Positions 8,170 through 15,443 of a stretch of 64,000 nucleotides of DNA are shown piece by piece. A model generated the notes under the pieces. It was not told the DNA's origin and did not search any database. It worked only from the letters and a program-made list of their open reading frames with translations. The position numbers and the translations under genes are program-made. Origin of the DNA: CAYMPH01 sp964529415 (GTDB lineage: Bacteria; Spirochaetota; UBA4802; UBA5550); the NCBI GenBank assembly GCA_964529415.1, contig CAZGWD010000012.1:1-64000 (forward strand). The letters are read 5' to 3'. Each line of letters opens with the position of its first letter. The first letter of the stretch is position 1.

Positions 8170-9330
8170 ATGGATGAATTTAAAATTCCGGATGATTCGG
8201 TTGGTATAGTAAATCCTCAAGAATTTGTTTTTGCAGAACCTCCCGATTATATGAAGCTTTTAAGCGGTGAAAAGCTCGGTCCGGTCACGCTTGAATATGA
8301 AACTTACGGCACATTAAACGAAACAAAGGATAATGCAGTTTTAATTCTGCATGCCCTATCCGGAACTGCTCATGCAGCAGGCTATAAAACATCTTCAGAT
8401 AAATATCCCGGTTGGTGGGATATTTATATCGGCCCTGGAAAAGCATTTGATACCAGCCAGTATTTCATTATATGCTCAAATGTAATTGGAGGCTGCAACG
8501 GATCAACTGGGCCATCATCAATTAATCCGGAAACCGGCCAGCCGTATGGCCTTTCATTTCCAATGGTTACAATCATGGATATGGTAAATGCCCAGTATAA
8601 CCTTATCAGACATCTCGGCATTAAAAAGCTGTTAAGTGTGGCAGGCGGTTCAATGGGAGGAATGCAGGCTCTTAAATGGGCAGTCATGTATCCTGATATG
8701 GTTGAGTCTGTAATTGCTATTGCGTCTTCCGCTTCAATTTCTGCACAGGGAATTGCATTTAACGAGGTGGGCAGGCAGGCGATATTTAATGATCCTAAAT
8801 GGAATGGCGGAAACTATTACGGAAAAGGCGCTCCGGATGCCGGGCTATCACTTGCGCGGATGATAGGCCACATAACATATATGAGCGAAAAAATCATGCA
8901 CGAAAAGTTCGGAAGAAATTTTCGCGAGTCGGGACTGTCAGATTATGATTTTACAAGGGAGTTTGCTGTTGAATCATACCTCCATAATCAGGGAATAAAA
9001 TTTGTAGACAGATTTGACGCAAATTCATATTTGTACATAACAAGGGCGATTGATTTTTTTGATCTTGTTAAGGATTACGGAAGTCTTGTTGATGCGTTTG
9101 AAAAAGCGTCTGCGAATTTTCTGATTGTCAGTTTTTCCAGTGACTGGCTTTATCCGAATGCAATGTCCAAGGAAATTGTCCAGGCCCTGAGAATAACCGG
9201 AAAGAATGTTGTTTACGCGGATATTATTACAGATAAAGGCCACGATGCGTTTCTTCTTCCGAATAATGTTTTAGAAAAGAATATATCCAATTTTCTTAGA
9301 AGAGAGTTTGAAAAAATATACGATGAATAG
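8170..9330 (+). CDS. metX: Homoserine O-acetyltransferase
   Basis: A 386-residue alpha/beta-hydrolase-fold enzyme that activates homoserine with an acyl-CoA in methionine biosynthesis. The nucleophile elbow GGSMGGMQ is at ~158-165. The HALSGTAHAAG segment, the Asp of SSDWLYP and the His of DKGHDAFLL complete the expected Ser-Asp-His triad. Length and motifs are typical of MetX; acetyl rather than succinyl specificity is assumed from family and not proven. It overlaps metW, the usual partner. Confidence 0.93.
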   Translation: MDEFKIPDDSVGIVNPQEFVFAEPPDYMKLLSGEKLGPVTLEYETYGTLNETKDNAVLILHALSGTAHAAGYKTSSDKYPGWWDIYIGPGKAFDTSQYFIICSNVIGGCNGSTGPSSINPETGQPYGLSFPMVTIMDMVNAQYNLIRHLGIKKLLSVAGGSMGGMQALKWAVMYPDMVESVIAIASSASISAQGIAFNEVGRQAIFNDPKWNGGNYYGKGAPDAGLSLARMIGHITYMSEKIMHEKFGRNFRESGLSDYDFTREFAVESYLHNQGIKFVDRFDANSYLYITRAIDFFDLVKDYGSLVDAFEKASANFLIVSFSSDWLYPNAMSKEIVQALRITGKNVVYADIITDKGHDAFLLPNNVLEKNISNFLRREFEKIYDE

Positions 9331-9952
9331 CCACATATATGCAGGTTATGATCTTGTAATAGATGTTGTTCCTGTGGGATCAAGGGTTCTTGACCTGGGT
9401 TGCGGTACAGGTGAACTTTTAATGAAACTGCAGAAAGAGAAAAAAGTAAAGGGATTCGGCGTAGAAATTTCTGAAGACGGCGTGAGCTCCTGCGTTGAAA
9501 AGGGTCTTTACTGCTACCACGGAGACATAGATGAAGGTCTCGAGGATTACAAGGATAATTCCTTTGACTGTGTTATTTTAAATCAGACTATCCAGAACAC
9601 AAAACACCCTGATTATGTTATGAATGAAATAATGCGCATATGCAAAATGGCTATTGTTTCATTTCCGAATTTTGCATTTTTAAAAACACGCTTTGAGTTC
9701 CTTATGACAGGTTCAATGCCTAAAAACGAACTTCTTCCATATGAATGGTATGAATCCCCGAATATCCACCTCCTGACTATTAAAGATTTTATTGAGCTAT
9801 GTGAAATTAAAAAATATCCAATTAAAAAAGAAGCTCATTTCGCCATTACATCTTCAGGCAAAACAGTTGTATTGAAAATCCTTCCGAATATTTTTGCCCA
9901 GTATGGTTTTTTTGTACTGGACGGCGAAGCTTATACAAGTATAAAGAAATAG
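9323..9952 (+). CDS. metW: Methionine biosynthesis protein MetW (SAM-dependent methyltransferase fold)
   Basis: About 209 residues with a Rossmann methyltransferase motif I (RVLDLGCGTGELL) near the N-terminus and the MetW-specific segment LPYEWYESPNIHLLTIKDF in the second half. MetW is regularly encoded after metX and supports acyltransferase function in methionine synthesis, but its exact biochemical role is not established. The ATG at 9323 overlaps the metX stop. An in-frame TTG at 9308 is an alternative start. The ATG is preferred because homologues begin just before the motif. Confidence 0.9.
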   Translation: MNSHIYAGYDLVIDVVPVGSRVLDLGCGTGELLMKLQKEKKVKGFGVEISEDGVSSCVEKGLYCYHGDIDEGLEDYKDNSFDCVILNQTIQNTKHPDYVMNEIMRICKMAIVSFPNFAFLKTRFEFLMTGSMPKNELLPYEWYESPNIHLLTIKDFIELCEIKKYPIKKEAHFAITSSGKTVVLKILPNIFAQYGFFVLDGEAYTSIKK

Positions 9953-10124
9953 GAATCAATTTTATTTCTTAATAAATAATTGACATTCATTTAATAATAT
10001 TTGATTAATAAATTGTTTTTTCACTTTCAAGCACCGTTAATCCAGGTGAGGGAATACAACCTTTACAAAAAATTGAGTTGAAAATCCGATACTATTCAAT
10101 ATATTATTAGAAAGGATATATTTT

Positions 10125-10370
10125 ATGGAAGCTCTTCGATATATAAAAAAAATTGAATCAGATACTCTTGTTCTGAATAATCTTGGTCAATTTTCCGGTC
10201 AGGATGTAGAAATTATAATACTCCCATCTATAGAAAACTATGAACAAAATAAAAAATCGCAAAAAAAAGATCTTATGGGGTCACTTTCAAAATATGCATC
10301 AATAGATAAGAGAAAAGAGGAAAAATCCGCATGGGATGAAAACTCAAGGTCTAAACATAATGTACGTTGA
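10125..10370 (+). CDS. Probable antitoxin of a VapBC-like pair
   Basis: An 81-residue protein with a short beta-rich N-terminus (RYIKKIESDTLVLNNLGQF then DVEIIILP) and a charged, probably disordered C-terminal half. That layout suits an antitoxin with an N-terminal dimerising or DNA-binding part and a toxin-wrapping tail. AAAGGA lies eight bases before the ATG. It overlaps the PIN-domain gene by 11 bases. The antitoxin role rests mainly on position, because the sequence alone is not diagnostic. Confidence 0.7.
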   Translation: MEALRYIKKIESDTLVLNNLGQFSGQDVEIIILPSIENYEQNKKSQKKDLMGSLSKYASIDKRKEEKSAWDENSRSKHNVR

Positions 10371-10701
10371 TGCTAATGTTGTACTGCGGTATTTACTTAA
10401 TGATGATCAGAGTATACGTTCCCGGGAAATAATTGAAAAAAATCAGGTAGTTCTAACTGTTGAAGTAATATCTGAAATAGTCTATGTTTTATCCGGTGTT
10501 TATAAAATATCCCGTATTGAAATACGGGATACTATTTCCTGCACATATTTGCAGCCAGCTCTGAAAGCCCTTGAATATTATAGTGAAACCAATTTTGATT
10601 TTGTTGATTGCGTTCTTGCGGGATACAGCAAAATTTACAATGAGCCAATTGCAACATTCGATAAAAAACTTGAAGCCTTTATTTTAAAGATAAATACATA
10701 A
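10360..10701 (+). CDS. PIN-domain toxin, VapC-like ribonuclease
   Basis: A 113-residue PIN domain. The acidic metal-binding residues are present in order: Asp in MYVDANVVLRYLLNDD (~4), Glu in the VISEIVYVL helix, Asp in NFDFVDCVLAGY and Asp in PIATFDKKLE. Such proteins are Mg-dependent RNases that often cleave tRNA or rRNA and are held in check by the upstream antitoxin. The ATG at 10360 is inside the antitoxin gene, has AGG about 10 bases upstream and places the first catalytic Asp where VapC proteins have it. An in-frame upstream ATG at 10336 would only add an unrelated tail. Confidence 0.85.
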   Translation: MYVDANVVLRYLLNDDQSIRSREIIEKNQVVLTVEVISEIVYVLSGVYKISRIEIRDTISCTYLQPALKALEYYSETNFDFVDCVLAGYSKIYNEPIATFDKKLEAFILKINT

Positions 10702-10724
10702 TTTATTAATAGAATTCAATATTT

Positions 10725-10832
10725 ACTGTCATCTGTGCGCAGGCGGAGGTCCATTTTTAAGGAATTAAAGATTTTCTGTAATCGATTCACCCGAGGGTGC
10801 AGGCCATCGTTTTCACGGGAATGACATTCAGT
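10725..10832. repeat. Decayed composite REP-like palindrome
   Basis: The segment begins ACTGTCAT with a CGCAGGCGG core followed by TCCA, and ends TTTTCACGGGAATGACA. Together these look like a worn pair of GTCATTCCCGC...GCGGGAATGAC units facing each other. A cleaner member of the same family is at 42787-42812. It fills the gap between the toxin gene and the tolC-like gene. Confidence 0.5.
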
Positions 10833-10858
10833 ATTTTTATTGCCATAATAAAATTATA

Positions 10859-12235
10859 ATGGAAATGAATATGCGAATTTTAAAGTTTCTGTTTCTTATT
10901 ATATCAATTAGTCTTGCTTCAGTTTTATATTCCGGAGACAGGCAGTTTGATAATCTGGTTAGATCTGCTACAGGCATTTCAGACCAGGATCTCCAGGCTG
11001 CACTCTCGAGTCCGGAGCTTACCCTGTTTGATGCTTATGCTCTATCAGTAAGAAATACCGAAACATTTAAAATGGAATGTGAAAAAACAATACAGGCTGA
11101 GGCACGAAGGGACCAGGCTATAGGAGGAGTGCTTCCCAGGTTTTCTTTAAAAGGAAATTACGCATTTCCAGACGCCAACAGCATCTATTCGCCTTCAACT
11201 CAGAGATCGAATATTAATTTATATGGAAAGCAGGCAATTACAACCGGACTTGATGAATGGACAAAAATCAGCAGGACGAAATCGGAATTGAAACTGACAG
11301 AGTATGAATTGAAGTATTATGCAGGAAAGTCTCTGATCGATTTATCAGTTGTTTTTTATAAAATCATCCAGCTTGATAAAAGCATTTCAAACAGAAAAGA
11401 ATTGCTTGCCCTGTATAATAAAGCTTTAGGAGAACTACAAAGAAGATATGCTATTGGCAGAAGCAGGGAAAGTGAACAGCTCAGAACTAAAGCGGAAATA
11501 TACAAGCTTGAAGCATCAATAAAATCTCTGGAAAAGGAACTTGCCGGCGCAAAAATTGTTTTATCAGTATTAATAGATAAAAAAGGCGATTTCAAGCTTA
11601 ATATCGGCCAGCCGCTTCCTGATCCTGATATTACAGAAATTAATGCAAGGTTAATTGCGCTTAAGAGGTGGGATGTGCTGGCTGCAAGAGAATATGTTGA
11701 CTCTGCAAAAGCAAATTTTACTGCAGCTTGGGGCGGGCATATTCCAACTGTTTATCTTGAAGGTTATTTAAGGCTGTATTCAGATACAAGCAGCACTGTA
11801 ACAGCTTATGGGTCTCTCGGTTTTGAAGTGCCTATTTACAGCGGGGGCATAACTGCAGCAAAGACAAGAGAAGCTGAATCAATGCTGAGGCAGACTGATT
11901 TAAAATATAAAAAAACATTGAGAACTGCTACATCAGAGATTATTGACGCTTATCAGAATTATAAAAATTCTATTGAAACTGCATGGTCATATAAATTTGC
12001 AATGGATACAGTGAAAAATAATTACTATTCAATTATGAACGAATACAGGCTTAATCTTGTTACAATACTTGATGTGCTTACAGCTCTACAGAATATACAG
12101 CTCTCTATGGACGATTTTGAAAAAGCGGAACTGCAGAACAGAATAGACCGGGTTTGGCTTGGTGTTGCTGTAAACGAAATCCCCGGTGTTGGCATGAAAA
12201 TGCTGAAGATAAAAGAAATTCCCAGGGTGAAATAA
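10859..12235 (+). CDS. TolC-family outer-membrane efflux protein
   Basis: A 458-residue protein with an N-terminal signal peptide (hydrophobic FLFLIISISLASVLYS) and two long helical halves typical of the outer-membrane efflux protein family, each ending in a barrel strand region (for example VPTVYLEGYLRL and SLGFEVPIYSGGI). TolC-type trimers form an export duct across periplasm and outer membrane. An internal ATG at 10871, with GGAA just upstream, is a better-spaced start and leaves the signal peptide intact. The RND transporter gene begins one base after its stop, so both are one transcription unit. Confidence 0.88.
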   Translation: MEMNMRILKFLFLIISISLASVLYSGDRQFDNLVRSATGISDQDLQAALSSPELTLFDAYALSVRNTETFKMECEKTIQAEARRDQAIGGVLPRFSLKGNYAFPDANSIYSPSTQRSNINLYGKQAITTGLDEWTKISRTKSELKLTEYELKYYAGKSLIDLSVVFYKIIQLDKSISNRKELLALYNKALGELQRRYAIGRSRESEQLRTKAEIYKLEASIKSLEKELAGAKIVLSVLIDKKGDFKLNIGQPLPDPDITEINARLIALKRWDVLAAREYVDSAKANFTAAWGGHIPTVYLEGYLRLYSDTSSTVTAYGSLGFEVPIYSGGITAAKTREAESMLRQTDLKYKKTLRTATSEIIDAYQNYKNSIETAWSYKFAMDTVKNNYYSIMNEYRLNLVTILDVLTALQNIQLSMDDFEKAELQNRIDRVWLGVAVNEIPGVGMKMLKIKEIPRVK

Positions 12236-12236
12236 G

Positions 12237-15200
12237 ATGTCATTATCTGATATATCAATAAAAAATCCGGTATTTGCATGGATGCTCATGATTGGGCTGA
12301 TATTATTCGGTGCGATTTCCGTGAGCAGGATGGGAATTTCTCAAATGCCGGATGTTGATTTTCCTGTGGTGAATATTAATGTTGTATATGAAGGTGCGTC
12401 TCCTGAAATAATTGAAACAGATGTTATTGATATTATTGAAGATGCAGTAATGAGCGTTGAGGGTATTGTTAATTTAAGTTCAGTATCAAAAAATGGCGGC
12501 GGTTCAGTCACAGTTGAACTTGAAATCAGCAGGGATGTTGATATAGCAGTGCAGGAGATAACATCGAAACTGGCACAGGCGCAGAGAAGCCTGCCTACTG
12601 ACATGGACCCGCCTATTGTATCAAAAAGAAATCCTGAAGATTTCCCAATCATGTGGCTTGCTCTGTCATCGGACAGGCCTGCGAAAGAAATGATGGATTT
12701 TGCGCGTAATAATCTTCAGGCCAAGTATCAGACAGTCCCGGGTGTTGCTGAGGTAAGGCTCGGCGGCTATACTGACAGGAATCTCCGGATCTGGGTTGAT
12801 TTAAAAAAACTTCAGAGATATGAACTTTCTATTGATGATATTATTTCCACAATAGGCAAAGAGCATGTTGAAGTTCCAGGCGGAAAAGTTTCCACAACCA
12901 GTAAAGAGCTTGTTATAAGATCTCTCGGTGAAGCGGAAACAGCACAGTCTCTTGAAGAACTCCCGATAAATCTGCGCGGCGGTATGCCGATATATTCAAG
13001 AATCCTTTTGAAAGATGTAGCAAGGGTTGAGGATGGACTTGCGGACATTACTGCAAGAGCGCGTTTCAACGGTAAACCTGCAGTAGGCTTTGGAATCATG
13101 AAGCAGAGAAAAACAGACGCAATTGAAATTGCAAAAGATGTAAGAAAACTCACTGCAGAATTGAATACAAAATTGCCTAAAGGTTATAATATTCAGGTTT
13201 CAAGCGATATGACAAGCTTTATCAAGGATTCAACTGATGAGCTTATGTTTAATCTGATTTTATCTGCCATATTAACCGGTATAGTCTGTTATTTATTTTT
13301 AGGTTCTCTTTCATCAACAGTAAATATTCTTCTCGCGATTCCTACATCTATCATGGGTTCTTTCATAATAATATATTTTCTTGGTTTTACGCTGAATACA
13401 TTCACCCTGCTTGCTCTATCACTTGCAATCGGGGTAGTTGTTGATGATGCGATCATGGTTCTTGAAAATATTTCCCGGTTCAGGGAAAACGGCGAAGGTA
13501 AAATAACCGGAGCTATGAGGGGGGCAAACCAGATTGCCTTTGCAGCGCTGGCTGCAAGCCTTGCAGTTATAGCAATATTTCTGCCTGTTGCTTTTATGGA
13601 AGGAATTATTGGAAAATATTTTCTTCAGTTTGGCATAACAATCTCCGTTGCTGTTGCGCTTTCGCTTCTTGAGGCTCTGACCCTGACTCCAATGAGATGT
13701 TCCCAGTTTCTTGATATTTCAGATACAGCAGGATTTGCAACAAGGATTGTAAACAGGGTATTCAAATCTTTTTCATTTTATTATTCCAAATCTCTTGGAT
13801 TTGCACTTAATCACAGGTGGCCTGTTATAATTGTATCTCTTTTATTATTTTCCGGATCGCTGATTTTCTTAATAACAATTCCCAAAGAGTTTGTACCTGC
13901 TCAGGATCAGAGCATGTTTATTCTTAGAATCAAAACCACGCCCGGGTCATCTTTTGAATTAACAAATGAAATGACAAAAAAAGTTGAGGATTATATTTCA
14001 AAAAAGCCTGAAGTGCTGAGATTCTATTCAAGCGCAGGAAACGTTATGGGTACTGCTGAATCAAATACTGCGATGCTGTTTGTCACTATGAAGGAATATG
14101 ATAAAAGGCCTATTAATAAGAAAAAAGGAAGACCTCTTAAACAGTTTGAGTTTGCCCAGTCAATAAGAAAGGATTTAAACAGCATTTCTAAAGATTTAAA
14201 AGTAATGTATCAGGATCTTTCAACAAGAGGTTTTACTGCATCAAGGGGTTATCCGGTTGAAATAATAATCCGCGGAGAGAAGTGGGATAAGCTTGCTGAA
14301 TACACATCAAAAATAATGGAAGAAATGCAGAAAAGAGGCAGCACGGTTGATGTTGATTCAAATTATACTCTCGGCCAGCTTGAGGTGAGGATATATCCTG
14401 ACAGAAAAGCAGCTGAACAGCGCGGAGTGAGCATGGTCAGCATCGGCAATACCATCAGCGCTTTTATGGGCGGCAAGAAAATCGGCAAGTTTACAGATGC
14501 CGGTCACAGATATGATATAAGGATTTCACTAAAAGAGGAAGACCGTAAAAAGATTGAAAATATTAAAGAACTGTATGTAAGAAACAACAGGGGTGAGCTT
14601 GTCAGAATTTCCGATGTTGTAAAAATTGAAGAGAAAATGGCGCTGCTTTCCATAACCCGTTTAAACAGGGAAAGGGCTATTACTATTTTTGCAAATCCGG
14701 CTCCCGGACTTGCACAGCAGGAAGCAATTGATGCAACTATGAAAATTGCAAAAGAAATTCTCCCGAAAGGATACTATGCTGATTTGACAGGCTCTGCAAA
14801 AACTTCAAGTGATTCATTTAAAAGCCTGATATTCGCACTTATACTCGGAATTATTATTTCTTACATGATACTCGCAAGCCAGTTCAACAGCTACATACAT
14901 CCATTTACGATCCTGCTTGCATTGCCGTTCAGTTTTTCCGGAGCAGTATTTGCACTTGCAATTACAGGGCAGACAATAAATCTTTTCAGCTTCATTGGTC
15001 TCATTTTGCTTATGGGGTTAGTTAAGAAAAATTCCATTCTGCTTGTGGAATTTACAAATCAGCTGCGCGATCAGGGAATGAATGCGAAAGAAGCGCTAAT
15101 GAAAGCATGTCCAATCAGGCTCAGGCCGATTATTATGACAACGCTGTCAACAATTGCAGCTGCTATTCCTCCTGCAATTTCTATAGGGCCCGGAGCTGAA

Positions 15201-15365
15201 TCAAGAATTCCAATGGCAGTTGCAGTTCTCGGCGGTATGATTGTATCAACACTTCTTACTTTGCTCGTTGTTCCGAGCGCGTACAGTTTGCTTAGCGGTA
15301 TTGAGAGGAAGAAGTATGATGAAGAGTCTCATAAAATTCCTAAAGGGTGGGGGGTTTCAAGATAA
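12237..15365 (+). CDS. RND-family (AcrB/HAE1-type) efflux transporter
   Basis: A 1042-residue inner-membrane pump with the two-fold repeated RND layout: TM1 at ~12-30, a large periplasmic domain, TM2-6 around 335-490, TM7 near 520, a second periplasmic domain and TM8-12. The proton-relay aspartates are in the TM4 motif AIGVVVDDAIMVLENI (Asp403/404), and a matching Lys pair is in TM10 (MGLVKKNSILLVEF). It uses proton influx to export small hydrophobic compounds through a TolC duct. AGGGTGA precedes the ATG. No periplasmic adaptor (membrane-fusion) gene is adjacent, which is unusual for this type. Confidence 0.93.
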   Translation: MSLSDISIKNPVFAWMLMIGLILFGAISVSRMGISQMPDVDFPVVNINVVYEGASPEIIETDVIDIIEDAVMSVEGIVNLSSVSKNGGGSVTVELEISRDVDIAVQEITSKLAQAQRSLPTDMDPPIVSKRNPEDFPIMWLALSSDRPAKEMMDFARNNLQAKYQTVPGVAEVRLGGYTDRNLRIWVDLKKLQRYELSIDDIISTIGKEHVEVPGGKVSTTSKELVIRSLGEAETAQSLEELPINLRGGMPIYSRILLKDVARVEDGLADITARARFNGKPAVGFGIMKQRKTDAIEIAKDVRKLTAELNTKLPKGYNIQVSSDMTSFIKDSTDELMFNLILSAILTGIVCYLFLGSLSSTVNILLAIPTSIMGSFIIIYFLGFTLNTFTLLALSLAIGVVVDDAIMVLENISRFRENGEGKITGAMRGANQIAFAALAASLAVIAIFLPVAFMEGIIGKYFLQFGITISVAVALSLLEALTLTPMRCSQFLDISDTAGFATRIVNRVFKSFSFYYSKSLGFALNHRWPVIIVSLLLFSGSLIFLITIPKEFVPAQDQSMFILRIKTTPGSSFELTNEMTKKVEDYISKKPEVLRFYSSAGNVMGTAESNTAMLFVTMKEYDKRPINKKKGRPLKQFEFAQSIRKDLNSISKDLKVMYQDLSTRGFTASRGYPVEIIIRGEKWDKLAEYTSKIMEEMQKRGSTVDVDSNYTLGQLEVRIYPDRKAAEQRGVSMVSIGNTISAFMGGKKIGKFTDAGHRYDIRISLKEEDRKKIENIKELYVRNNRGELVRISDVVKIEEKMALLSITRLNRERAITIFANPAPGLAQQEAIDATMKIAKEILPKGYYADLTGSAKTSSDSFKSLIFALILGIIISYMILASQFNSYIHPFTILLALPFSFSGAVFALAITGQTINLFSFIGLILLMGLVKKNSILLVEFTNQLRDQGMNAKEALMKACPIRLRPIIMTTLSTIAAAIPPAISIGPGAESRIPMAVAVLGGMIVSTLLTLLVVPSAYSLLSGIERKKYDEESHKIPKGWGVSR

Positions 15366-15382
15366 TAGAGTTATTGAAACTA

Positions 15383-15416
15383 AAAACAGGAGCGGTTATC
15401 CCGCTCCTGTTTTTTT
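15383..15416 (+). terminator. Rho-independent terminator of the tolC-RND operon
   Basis: A perfect 13-base stem (15383-15395 with 15401-15413) has a 5-base loop and runs into a seven-T tract (15410-15416). It begins 18 bases after the RND stop codon. Confidence 0.92.
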
Positions 15417-15443
15417 ATTTTAAGTTTGGTAAAAATATGCAAA

